Below are positions 1-13,862 of a DNA stretch of 64,000 nucleotides, piece after piece. The position numbers and the translations under genes were made by a program. The stretch covers positions 16,760,136-16,824,135 of the forward strand of contig JACGWO010000013.1 in NCBI GenBank assembly GCA_034509735.1. Direction: 5' to 3'. Within the stretch, counting starts at the first letter, position 1. Each line of letters begins with the position of its first letter. A model generated the notes under the pieces. That model was not told the origin of the DNA, ran no database searches, and saw only the letters and a program-made list of their open reading frames with translations. This DNA comes from Sesamum alatum. Taxonomy: Eukaryota; Streptophyta; Magnoliopsida; Lamiales; Pedaliaceae.

Positions 1-140
1 TTCCATCCCAAAGGGGGGAAGTTAACAGCCATGTGCACCGCACATGACTTTTCGGGACTAAAAGGCCGTGGTTCGACTCATATGAGACTAAAAGTGACAC
101 CTGCCATAGTTCTGGTACCAAAACAAATTCTACTCTAGTC
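1..140. repeat. Fold-back element family A, right half, cut by window start
   Basis: The segment contains gactaaaagtgacacctgcc preceded by a cacatgac / gggactaaaag stretch. It matches the right arm of the complete fold-back element at 59393-59719, which carries the same cacctgc and catgtgca blocks in the same order. Only the right arm is visible here. No coding potential. Confidence 0.6.
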
Positions 141-333
141 TTAATTATAGGACTACAAAAGCATTTTGCCCCTCATTAAAAATAAATTTCTATTTTTGCT
201 TTATATTTTATTTTTTTCACTAAGTAATATCATTTTAGATTTATGTATTTTAATATAGTGTTTTTGAAGATGAATTATACAATACATTTTTAACCAATTA
301 TTTTTCTTTTATATTTTTATATAAGGCTGAATA

Positions 334-768
334 GGATTAAATCCATTTTTTGTGTCGTAACTTAGGTCATTTGGCATTTTCGTCGTTTAACTTTTCAGGA
401 TTGTATTTTTGTCCTGCATCCTTCTGAGTTTCACAATTTTAGTCCTTTTCTTCATCGGAATTCACCTCCACGGGAGAGAAGTGAACTCCGACGAGAAAAA
501 AGGACTGAATCGAGAAAAATATAAAGAATCAAGACCAAAATGATATTCAAGAAAGTTAAAGGATAAAAATGCTGGTAAAAATGAGCCAATAGGAACTATA
601 GCCCCAATTTTTAAAGGCATATGAAATGCACATGAACTCCGAGAGAAAAAAAAGGATGGTAATTGTGAAAACTAAAAAAATACAAAACCAAAATGTTATC
701 CTAGAAGTTAAGTTAAAAGAGGAAAACACCAAATGACCTAAGTTGTGGACCAAAAATGCATTTATGTC
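334..768. repeat. Fold-back (inverted-repeat) element, ~435 bp
   Basis: The left arm reads about 334-400 (cttaggtcatttggcatttt). The right arm, about 700-768, is its inverted complement (aaaacaccaaatgacctaag). The interior has a second, shorter inverted pair around the ttcacctccacgggagag block near 465. This is the layout of a non-autonomous fold-back or Mutator-like MITE. I could not find a clean target-site duplication, so the ends are approximate. Confidence 0.65.
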
Positions 769-1727
769 GGATGGAATATATGTAAAAAGTAATATATATA
801 TATATATGTATATTCAATAAAATGTCATGTCAATTTGTATGAAAGTAATTCTCATATAATACGAATTTTGTTAAATATGTTGTATATGTAGGAAAACATC
901 TTTGTTAATAATAATAAAAATAGATTAAAAATTCAAAATTACCATGTTTTACCTAAAAATGAAAATTCTATTTTACGTAAAAGATTCCATTAGAACACAA
1001 TATATTATAAAATATTTTATTTAATTTAGAAAGGAAAAATATATATAACCATGCATACCACGAGGTCTATGCTAGTACCAATTATAGGAATGATACTCAA
1101 ATGTGATTTCACTCTCATCCTTAATATATTTCCAAATTCATCACATTTCTACTTAATTCCATTCCTACATTACATCCCAATAATGCCCTAAATGATTAAG
1201 TTACGTCGTTTCTTATATCAAACCATTCTTGAGACCTTGAAGCTGGTGTGATGGATATGTTACTAATAATTTTAAATATCTAGTCTTCTTCCTAACTGTT
1301 TAATTATTTAATTGACATTATAATACTAAACTAAAAGAAAAGACTTAAATTCAAATTTCACCACAACTATTTATAGGACTTTTGTAGGAATTATTTACCA
1401 TATAAAGAAAGAGGAACTTGCGTGTAAAACTACAAGAGGAATCTGCTTCCATCCCTGAAATATGCCTATTGTTGAATTCACCCCTAAATAATTAATAAAA
1501 GCCTTTATTATTTAGACCCCCTAAAATAAGTGTATATAAATCATTCCAAATATAATTTGAATTATTATAAAGTTCTGATTTAAAATATATATTACCCCCA
1601 AATTTATGATTTTTATACTAATTATTCGAAATCATGTACACATTCGATAAATTTATGATCCTTATATTTTTTATATAATTGTTAAAAGGTTTACATAATT
1701 TGTATTTTGTGTTGGTGTATGTATTGA
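769..1727. other. AT-rich intergenic DNA, no gene seen
   Basis: Very AT-rich sequence with a short TA microsatellite at about 791-807. There are no long open frames, no splice-flanked coding segments and no recognisable repeat ends. Confidence 0.6.
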
Positions 1728-1872
1728 ACTTTTTTCTTTTGACGAGAGCCGCTAGTGTCGAGGCGGGGGGTTTGGCGGACCCGTACCCATTTATTAAGGG
1801 ATCAAATAATGTCTGTACACTTGTACAACACCGGAAAAGAGGACTACTTACTCCCTTTTCAAAGCACCTATT

Positions 1873-2448
1873 CTACTTGCGAAAATGAAAATTCGGATAA
1901 TGTAAGTCCATGCTAATTAAGCCTGCGAGTGTGCCCCTTGCCACTTCCAAAACAGTAGCAAAGTGTGTTGCACAAGCCATGTTGGCCAGATGGTCTGCCG
2001 GCCGATTTCCCTCGCAGAATATGTGTGTGAAACGTAACTCCAAAGCGTGCTGTAAACGGCGCAATCGTGTAAGGAGCGGCTGCAACGTCCAGATCCTGAC
2101 ACCGGTCTACAGGATCTGGAGGACGACCAAAGGGTCCATCCCCACCTAGATTCGAGTGAAACCGAGAGACCTCGCCAATTCCAGCCCTCTAACTATCGAG
2201 AAAAACTCCGCGTAGATGTTCGTTCGCACTACAAGGGGCTCGACAAAATTCAAGAGCATACTCCCAGATGAGTCTCGTAGCAACCCTCCACTGCCAGCCA
2301 CCCCCGGATTGTCCTTGGCCACACCGTCGCAGTTTAGTTTTACCCAGCCATCATCCGGACTCCACCAAACCAAAATTGGCCTAGGGGGAAGGGGGGTCTC
2401 TTCAGAAGAAAGCCAAAGATCATTGCCACTGCTATGTCTCCTTTCCAC
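1873..2448 (-). pseudogene. LINE RNase H domain (RVT_3 type), broken
   Basis: The frame from 2448 gives WVKLNCDGVAKDNPGVAGSG then GGLLRD, the hallmark start of plant LINE-borne RNase H domains. The D of LNCDG is the first catalytic aspartate, and AEFFSIVRGLELA carries the catalytic glutamate region. The later HIFCEGNRPADHLAN motif, carrying the final His/Asp region, lies in a second frame (about 2085-1873). At least one frame change therefore separates the two halves. In an intact element this domain degrades the RNA strand of RNA:DNA hybrids. Confidence 0.8.
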
Positions 2449-2711
2449 ATTCTATAACTCATCTTTCGTGCCTGATAAAGGAGAATAAGATGATCCCTTA
2501 CCCAGGGCACGATGGACGTCATCGTGAACCGTTGATCATCGTATTTCGCCGCATTTCTAAGCCACCACGCATACCACAGAATTAAAGCAGGGATGATGAG
2601 GCGGGCGTGCCCCCGACCAGCGCAGGGAGATAATGATCACCAAGCCTGCAACATGACATAGACATATAAGGTGCTCCGAAGCGGGATTCGGAACAGTGAC
2701 TCGAAAAAATC

Positions 2712-3063
2712 CTAGGCACTCCTGACATGCTGGTTTTCCAAGAACAGGTCTGGAACACTTTCAATGCTGCTGCTGCATGTGCACCGTGAGACCAAAGGGA
2801 TGCCCTTGGCTCTTATCCGCTCATCCACCGGCACGAGATCGTGCAAGAGACACAATAGGAAGATTAAGATAGTCGGCTGGATGGCCGGGTGCCACAAATC
2901 TGCTAAAACAGGTTGTGCGGCGGCACGGGCGCGGACTAACCCCCAGGCTGATTTCATCGTGAAGGCCCCCGTGGACTCCTCCTTCCACCAGGCTCAGTCG
3001 CCACTGTCAACATCGAAAGGCACCTGGAGAATTTGCTCCACCACCGGACGCGAAAGGACATAG
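2712..3063 (-). pseudogene. LINE zf-RVT domain fragment
   Basis: The minus-strand frame shows GAFTMKSAW, then an LADLWHPAIQPTILIF stretch, then DERIRAKGIPLVSRCTC and ESVPDLFLE. This is the order of conserved blocks in the zinc-binding domain that follows RT in plant LINEs. It sits directly upstream, in element orientation, of the RNase H fragment. Stops interrupt it at both ends. Confidence 0.75.
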
Positions 3064-3065
3064 AG

Positions 3066-3182
3066 GGTGAATGCAAACTAGACATACTTTAGATATATGA
3101 ACATATATTTTATATTGAACAAAAAAATATTGTTCCTTTCGAACTATTGCCATTTTTGTACTTTGCTATATAATTTTATTTT
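3066..3182. other. Short AT-rich spacer
   Basis: Unassigned AT-rich sequence between the LINE fragment and the next fold-back element. Confidence 0.5.
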
Positions 3183-4378
3183 GGGAAAATTGCATAACAC
3201 CCCTCTGTGTTTTGGTGAAATAACGTGAAATCCCCCTATGTTATATTTATAGGCAAAAAATTCCCTGTGTTTTATAAAATACAGCAAAAAAACCCCTCTC
3301 CATTAGAAACTAACGGAGAGTGTATTACACATGCTCATTGTGAGACTGGGTTCGTTTTTGGCATTTTCTGAGGTTATTTTAAGTGTATAAATGTCTACTT
3401 TGTCCTCTTTCAGTTTTAACCTTTTTTGAGGTTATTTAAATGTCCAAATACCTGTTTTGCACTTTTATTTGATATTTAGATATATTTTAATAAATTATAT
3501 ATTGTTGATCAATTTAATTATGATTGATTAATTTGTTTTAATAAATTATATATTTGATAATTCAAAATATTAATTAGTTTTAATATGTTTAATATACCTA
3601 AAAAATATATAAAATTTTTAAAAAAAGTTCAAATTTTAAAATGAAAAATACAATACAAACATTAATATATTAAAATTAACTTTTCACATTGAAATATTTA
3701 TCGATATAAATAAATTCAATTATAATGATATATTATTACAAACTAAATTTTTATTTAGTTAAATTTATTTCAATAAATTATATTTATTTATAGAAAATAA
3801 TAATTAAATATCAAAATACATAAAAAATAAATTACAATATATTTAAAATAAAACTTTAATAGTTTTTATAATATTTTTGTTTTTTTTAAAAAATAAATCA
3901 ATTTTATTTAATTTTTTTAAACTTTTTATTTTGTTTCAACGCAGGCGGCCGCCTAGCCGCCGGCCATCAAAGGCGGTCGCCCAACCGACGGGGTGACGTC
4001 GCCCAGTTTGGGTGGCGAAGGCTTCGCCGCCCACAGCAGCGGTGGCCGTGCCGCCTACATCCTTATATATATATATATATTGTACTATATTTGTATATAT
4101 GTAGTGTATATATAATTACATATATAATAAATAAAAAAATATATTTTAAATTAATTAAATTTGGACGGTTAACTTTTTAACAATTGAAAATCAATGGGCA
4201 TGATAAAAAGGGCATAACGGAAAATTCAGTAAAATATTAACGTCGTTAAGCATACCTAACGGAAGGGGAGAGTATGCAGTATTTTAAATAACACTGGGGT
4301 TTTTTTGCCTATTTTTTTTAACACAGGGGAGTTTTTAGCTAAATTTTGAAAACACAGGGGGGTTTTATGCAATTTATC
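3183..4378. repeat. Large fold-back element with GC-rich core, ~1.2 kb
   Basis: The left arm (3187-3330) reads attgcataacacccctctgt and then an aacggagag block. The right arm (4255-4378) is its inverted complement, ending gggttttatgcaatttatca. Between them lie about 600 bp of extremely AT-rich DNA and then an abrupt GC-rich core at about 3943-4057 with ggcggccgcc and gacgtcgcccag. This looks like a non-autonomous fold-back/Mutator-like element with cargo. No target-site duplication was resolved. Confidence 0.65.
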
Positions 4379-4543
4379 ATTTTTTTTTGTTTCAATTTTC
4401 CAACCAACTAGATGAGTTTTGCAGGTTACTACCTCTGACCACATTTTGTGGAATTTCCTTTTTGTAGCAATATTTGAAACTTTGTCCAATTGAGTTAAAT
4501 TCCAGCTAAATCGTACTACATTTCATAAATTGTATTTTAGATT

Positions 4544-6115
4544 GGGAAAAATGTAATTTTGGTCTACTTTCTTAAGGGCGGTGGCAATTTTAGTCCAGGT
4601 CGATTCCAAATTAGCAATTTAGGACCGTATTTCCATAAAAATGGTCATTTGTGAACAATTAGCCCTAATTTGGCCGAAAAACCTTACATGTTGCGCACAT
4701 GCCACTGATAAATTGGGGGTTTCTCACCAAGCCGACCATTTTACTTATGTGGCACCTTTCATTTCCACCTGTGATGGCGTGGTAAGGGTGACGTTTTTAA
4801 AATTCCACGTCACCCAGCCACGTGGACAATGTCCTTTGGAGGAAAATGTGCAGCACTTATAGAATGGACGAGATGAAATCACTAGATGAGGTTGCGTTTG
4901 ACTGGCTTCAGGATAAACCTGCACAAGAATGGAACAAGTCACACATTACTGAAAAATATGGATAAAATAGGTGATTGCATTCCTATTAAATCAAATTATA
5001 GGAATTATCAAATATCATGTTAAATCAAATGATAGGTCGATTCCAAATTAGCAATACAGCCAAAACTCATCAATTTCTCATTAAACAAACCAATCAAATA
5101 TTACATACAGATCCTACTTCCCATTACTTTCAAAATAAATGTTCAAATCTCACATAAGTACCTAGACCTAAACTAGTATATCACATACATATGTCTACTG
5201 CAACCACCTCACAGTAATCAGAAGTCCCCATCTCTAGCAAGCATCTTTATTCTGAAACTGGATGTGCATGTCTTCTTCATTCCCTAGATCACCTAAATGC
5301 AAAAAGACACACTAAGCTCACCAAAACAACCAACTTCATCATCCTTTGGTTGCTGCTCGTTAACCTCTTAATTTCTACCTCCATTGCATTCTTCCTTCTT
5401 AACAAACCCGGAATAATCGTCCAAACCCTTCTACATATTGGAGGGTCCTCCCACTCAAAATCTTGACAACCACCAGTCTTGAGCAAATACAAGAAGCCAC
5501 AACAGAGAGTTCACAAGAAAGAGGAATGTGGTTTCCAGATTACGAAATAAAAAGAAATGGAAACAAAATCTTACATTATACTCTCGGCAAGATTTGAACC
5601 TCCTCCCTGGGTTGAACTCTGTCCATGAGGTTCGTATCACAACCCTTCTCCTACAATAACAATCAACCTCACCTGTTACAATTGACATCTGCGAATTTCT
5701 TCTATTTCTACCAAAGCACTTAAGAAATGTGCGTCTTTTGCTCGGTGAAGAACTAAAGTTCTTCGACTGATTTTGGGGGAAAAAATTAGGTGAAGAACTG
5801 GATTTCTCTCTCTGTTAAAATGTAGTGCATTGTCCAGGTGGCTGGGTGACGTGGAATCTTAAACACATCACCCTTGCCATACCATCACAGGTGGAAATGA
5901 AAGGTGCCACGTAAGTAAAGTGGCCGACTTTGTGAGAAACCCCCAATTTATCAATGGCACATGCTCATCATGTGAGGTTTTCCGGTCAAATTAGGGCTAA
6001 TTGTCCTCAAGTTGCCATTTTTATAGAAATAATGTCCTAAATTGCTAATTTGGAATCGACTTGGATCAAAATTGCCACCGCTCTTAAGAAAATGAACAAA
6101 AATTGTATTTTTCCC
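4544..6115. mobile_element. Mutator-like non-autonomous element with 9-bp TSD, 1572 bp
   Basis: The arms are inverted repeats of roughly 270 bp. Left starts gggaaaaatgtaattttggt; right ends ttgtatttttccc. Both share the gattccaaattagcaattta and ccacctgtgatgg blocks. A perfect 9-bp duplication, ttttagatt, lies at 4535-4543 and 6116-6124. Long TIRs and 9-bp TSDs are the Mutator superfamily signature. The interior (4860-5820) has no recognisable transposase, so the element must be mobilised in trans or be dead. Its right edge abuts the GH1 segmental duplication. Confidence 0.85.
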
Positions 6116-6884
6116 TTTTAGATTATTGGCAAACATGCGGAAATGATATAACATATAGGACAAAAATTAAAATGGCACAAAATTAAAGGACTAAAATAAT
6201 ATCTTTCCTGAAGGTACATGCATTAACATTGTTCCTCGTGTACTGATATTTAATTTCCCCTCATTTTTTCTTTATTATTCTTTTCTTTTTCCCTTTTCTT
6301 TTTCTTATTCGTATTCCATATCTTTCTTTTGCTTTAATTTTGGTTTCTTTTTCCTCCCCTTCCCTTCCTGCTTCATTTCCTCAAACCTTGGCCATCATCA
6401 TACACAAGGATGGCCCGCCTCCATCTTATCCATCTCATGATTAACTCTTTTTCTTTTTAAAAGTGTTACTGTTTGATTGTGATTTTCCAATGACCTTATA
6501 TTAAAAGAGGAAATAAAATTTTGACAAACTCATCAACATTACCTAAAATCTTGATTTTTGGACATTTTTTATGATTCATTTCAGATTGATAAATGACTTT
6601 TAATTTTGTTAGACCTCTACGTACGTAAAAATATTCTTATTTTTCAGGTTTATTCATTTTATAAAATTGCATGGGTGAGACAGTACAAAAATTAATTAAT
6701 CAACTTTAGGGTGTTGATCTCACTAAATTTGCAATTGAAGATATATATACTAATTAATTAATATCTCATGTCCTGTTCTTTTATAAGTTTTCTCCTGTTT
6801 CCTACCGGATTATATTTTCTTTGCGGTTAAATGCATTTTTAGTCCCATAACTTAGAAAATATATAACTCAATAACTATTTAAAA

Positions 6885-6990
6885 ATTTGGTGCGAAAATA
6901 AGCGTCGAGCTAATTAGCAATTAAGTACAATTTCTATATTAGCAACGAATTCTATAATTTTGCAAGGAATATATATTGTTGCTATTAGTG
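6885..6990. repeat. CACTA-type MITE fragment
   Basis: The blocks gcgtcgagctaattagcaa and tagcaacgaattc match the interior of the complete CACTA MITE at 29907-30182 and the partial copy at 63924-64000. Neither terminus is kept. It sits about 200-300 bp upstream of the copy A TATA box and is absent from the copy B promoter. Confidence 0.55.
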
Positions 6991-7191
6991 TTATTTTTTA
7001 TAATGTAATTTAATGATCCATTTTATTATTTTAAAAATTCAAGACGTTACCCAATATAGCAAAAACTAAAGTGCGCGATAAATGCAAAAAAAGGAAAAAA
7101 AATTAGATTCTCATTGCATGCTTTAACTTTTTCCATGATATATACGTACTTGGCAGACAAGGAAATAATTGGATTCTTGCAGCTACAACGG

Positions 7192-7200
7192 CTATAAATA
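7192..7200 (+). promoter_or_regulatory. TATA box of GH1 copy A
   Basis: The motif ctataaata sits 85-93 bp upstream of the ATG, in a block (ttggattcttgcagctacaa then cggctataaata) that is almost identical in copy B. Conservation between paralogues in otherwise diverging promoters supports it as the core promoter. Confidence 0.75.
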
Positions 7201-7284
7201 GGTCCATTGCCTCTTCATTTTTGTCAAGCCAAAATTACAATACATATATAGACTAATTTGGTGCAGTGATCCATAGTGTCTGAA

Positions 7285-10635
<3,351 letters not shown>

Positions 10636-10773
10636 AGTTATTGCTCGAATCATAAATGAATCTTAAGTTATAAGTGAACTATGTATTGTGTGTGCTCTTT
10701 CATTAATTTGTCCTTTTTCGCTTTGTCGTCTGATCATGAATAACTGGTAGTCGTTTACACTAGTTATTCAAAT

Positions 10774-10779
10774 AATAAA
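10774..10779 (+). promoter_or_regulatory. Putative poly(A) signal of GH1 copy A
   Basis: AATAAA lies 139 bp after the stop, inside a 3' block (acactagttattcaaataat) that is conserved in copy B at the same relative place. Confidence 0.5.
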
Positions 10780-10924
10780 TGGAGCCCTATGAGACCTCCA
10801 ACAAAGTATGCTTGTAATGTATGGTGTGTTTTTTAAGAATATATATATATATATAAGAAATTAATTATCATAAGATGTTTTTCTTTATTGTTTCTATTGG
10901 ATTTCATGTCCAAACTTTTTACTA

Positions 10925-12320
10925 TATTCAATACTAGCGTAGAACCCGTGCTATGCACGATTATACATATATATATATATATATATTTTAAATTGAATAA
11001 TTTTTTTATAATATATTGCTCTATAAATAAATCTTTTTTACATAATAAAACTTTCATTTTTAAACATAGATAAGATATATCAGTTACGAATTTTTAAGCT
11101 CATTTTGATTATTATTGAAATGATATCTTCTGACACATACAACATATTTCTACTTACAGAATATTGTGTATACATGAGTATTACTTTCAAACAATTATGA
11201 CATCTGTTAAATATATAGATCACCTTTTGCATATATCCAGTTCTATATAAAATATAAAAAATAAATAATTAGTTAAATGTATTGCTTGTATTATACAATT
11301 AATCTTTCATAAGAGATAATATTAAAGTACACAAATCTAAATGATGTTACTTATTAAAAAATAAAATACAAAGCAAGAATAGAAACATATTTTTAATGAG
11401 TTCTAAGAAAGAAAGCTGAAAGAAAAGAAGAAAGAAAGAAATATGGATGAATAAAGAAAAATTAATTTAAAATAATTTCAAAATCTCAATATCATTTCAT
11501 CAATTTAAAAACAAAAAGATCATGAGTAAATTATCATGAATAACAAAATAAAATAAGTACAAACAAAAATAAAATATCCAAGTTCAACTAAAACAAAAAT
11601 ACAACAATAGGCCATGAAAGAATAAAAAAACTTTGATCGGCGCAAAGAAATCTTAAAAGAAGAAAGTTTAATGTGCAACAAAAACACATGAAATGAAAAG
11701 CTACAATGAAAAGATAAAGTATGCAAAAAATTATAATACAAAATAGATTGAAATGTATAAGTAAGCTGTAACTGTTGTGCTTTTAATAAAAAAGAAAGAA
11801 ATGGGCCATATTGATATGCCATAGAGTTATAACCACTTGCAAATCATACTGTTCTCTGTTCAATTTTTAAGATTTTTGAAAGCAATATAACACTATAAAA
11901 TATAAATTAATGATAATATGGCTCATATATAGTGACTTTTGAAGAATAAATGGAAAACTTTATTTTTATGAATATTCAATTTAATTAATTTGTAGCTCAT
12001 CTTTTAAAGTGAAATAAGAAGTATAAATTCAATAGCTTACTAATATATAGATAATATATTTTTTTTTTCTCATAAAAAAAGTGAATCCCAAAATAAGACT
12101 TTATCGGTTATCAAATGAATGGTCCAATTCAAGTTAAAAAATAATAAATTACTACAATCCCTTTATCATGTTGTTTAAGCACAAAAAATAACTAAATTAA
12201 GGAATATTAAAAGCAAAAGCAACATAAAGCATTGTATATCTTTTAAGCTTTTAAGTAAAAATACAAAATAAAAAATAAAAATAATATTCAAGATATATTA
12301 AGATATTGAATTAATAAACC
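10925..12320. repeat. Dispersed AT-rich repeat R2, copy a (Helitron-like hint)
   Basis: From about 11535 to 12320 this is clearly similar to 60380-61240. Shared blocks include ggccatgaaagaataaaaaa, gcaaagaaatcttaa and ggccatattgatatgc. Near its left side a hairpin cgtgctatgcacg (10947-10959) lies in agaacccgtgctatgcacg, a motif common near plant Helitron ends. No CTAG end with hairpin was found, so assignment to Helitrons is tentative. There is no coding sequence. Confidence 0.55.
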
Positions 12321-12445
12321 TTTGGGAGTAGAGTGCGACGGAGTGGAGTGGTAGGTGTAGCGATGACAGTGCGGCGGAGATGGAGGAACGTCGGAGCAGC
12401 GGCGGCAGTGCGACGGCTGAGCTTTGGCAGGAGTCTTCTTTTTTT
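12321..12445. other. GC-rich patch, possible captured gene fragment
   Basis: Sharp shift from AT-rich repeat to GC-rich sequence (gtgcggcggagatggagg, gcagcggcggcagtgcg) followed by a T-rich tract. On the minus strand it resembles the proline/serine/arginine-codon-rich start of many plant genes, but there is no convincing frame. It may be the end of repeat R2 or host sequence captured by a transposon. Confidence 0.35.
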
Positions 12446-12653
12446 TTATTGTTTGTGAGCTGAAAGAAGGGGTAAAAGTGGGGAAAGTGTTGCCCTACTT
12501 TCCTTAAGTGAGACTTTCCTTTTTGAATTTTTTGAATTTTAATTTTTTTTATTAAATAAATAAATAATTAACAAAAAGAAAGCAGAAAAATGCGAAGAGG
12601 AATGAGCATATGAATGTGGTTTTCTACAGAATCGTTCGACTCACTAGGCGTGG

Positions 12654-13848
12654 TGTCACGGGCGGACTCTTTTGTCGCAGCGGAATATTTCATTTTTGCC
12701 CGTGATGCCTCTCGGGTTGCTCACAACCTTCGGCCGGCCTTCCTCCATTCGAGTCCGCTCGGTCTCCCGACCATGTGTCTTCGACACTCGCAGCTTACTA
12801 GCGCGACATCCGAACGCATCCCTGTGCGGCGCCTTGCGCCCAAGCACTCGCCTATCCGGAATGCCCATGTTCGCAGAGAGTCGCGGCTCTCGCGCCTTGC
12901 GCGCCTTCATGTCCAGCCCTAACTAGCTAGCTTGCCATCATGTATCTCGCCCACAATCTCGGGCCCTGCCGATACTTCTCGCAATGGCTCGGAGCATCTT
13001 CGCCCCGTCTCGGCACTATGGGCCAACTTATGCCCACAATGCCTATCGCACGCACAAGAATCACTCGGTGCATTACAGGCGCATGTCTTCGCCATGCCCG
13101 TCTCGCATGCCTCGCCCGAGTAGGGCAGCATCATCCGTCCTTGGCCCAACTCTTATGCCAACATCTCGCATCAGTCTCGCACGACAGGCCCAACATGCCT
13201 CCTTGCCTTTCGGCGTGGCCTCATAACTTGCCCACAGCGCGGCGTCGCCCCACAACCGCGTATCTTGGCCAACGGATCGTCGTGCATGGCTAGAACCCAA
13301 TAGCTCATGACACGAGTAGCTCACGAGGTCTTTCAATGCTTCGCCTCGATCGCTCATTCCGCCCGAGAGGTATTGCCTATGCCTTCCCGTAGCCCGCCGA
13401 GCATCCTCGCAATCACACGGAGACTCTCGGCGCGTTTCTTGCCCAACGTGTGCCATCCTGGCCCCACGCCGCCCGTTCAGTTCCCATACCGACCGGGGAC
13501 TTTAGTCCTCCCTTTGAGGTGCCTAAAGCCGGCCCTTGAGGCCCCCATCATGCCCCAAGGGAATTGCCCATTTAGTGCCTCACTGCATGGGGGGGACTGG
13601 CTGGAGCTCACCACTGTTGTCCCCCTTATAATAGTCTTAAAAATAATTTCCCTTGTTCTAGTAGTAGATATTCAAAGTCCCTGAAATAGCCGAGGAGCGC
13701 ACCTTTTTCACAACTCCCTCGTCCGACGTCCGAATCGCGTACCGCTTGAACCATTGCGCTCCCACGTGCCGGGCCGACATCCCCTTATCGCCCGCACATC
13801 CTCCGCAAGTCACAGCCGACACTCCTAGTTAAAGGACGGCTTGTGACA
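12654..13848 (-). repeat. LARD 3' LTR
   Basis: Pairs with 16302-17497; starts tgtcacgggcggactctttt and ends gtgaca on the plus strand. It is the 3' LTR because the polypurine tract abuts it. Overlapping open frames of 60-127 codons inside it are GC-rich chance frames repeated in the other LTR. Confidence 0.9.
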
Positions 13849-13862
13849 TCCTCCCCCACTCG
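13849..13862 (-). other. LARD polypurine tract
   Basis: On the minus strand the bases directly before the 3' LTR read cgagtgggggagga, an A/G tract suited to priming plus-strand DNA synthesis. Confidence 0.75.

Larger units (their letters stand above)
1728..3065 (-). mobile_element. 5'-truncated L1-type LINE, 3' part only
   Basis: On the minus strand this carries a zf-RVT domain (from about 3063) followed by an RNase H domain (2448 to about 1873). It ends in a short UTR and an A-rich tail (T-rich on the plus strand at 1728-1739). Domain order and the A-rich 3' end are those of plant L1-type non-LTR retrotransposons with a terminal RNase H. The endonuclease and main RT are missing, as expected of a 5'-truncated insertion. 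Stops and frame changes show it is dead. Confidence 0.8.

Noticed and set aside
12614..13684. Many overlapping open frames of 60-127 codons on both strands, repeated at 16203-17403
   Set aside because: They lie inside the two LTRs of the LARD, occur in all frames because of GC-rich composition, and carry no domain motif.
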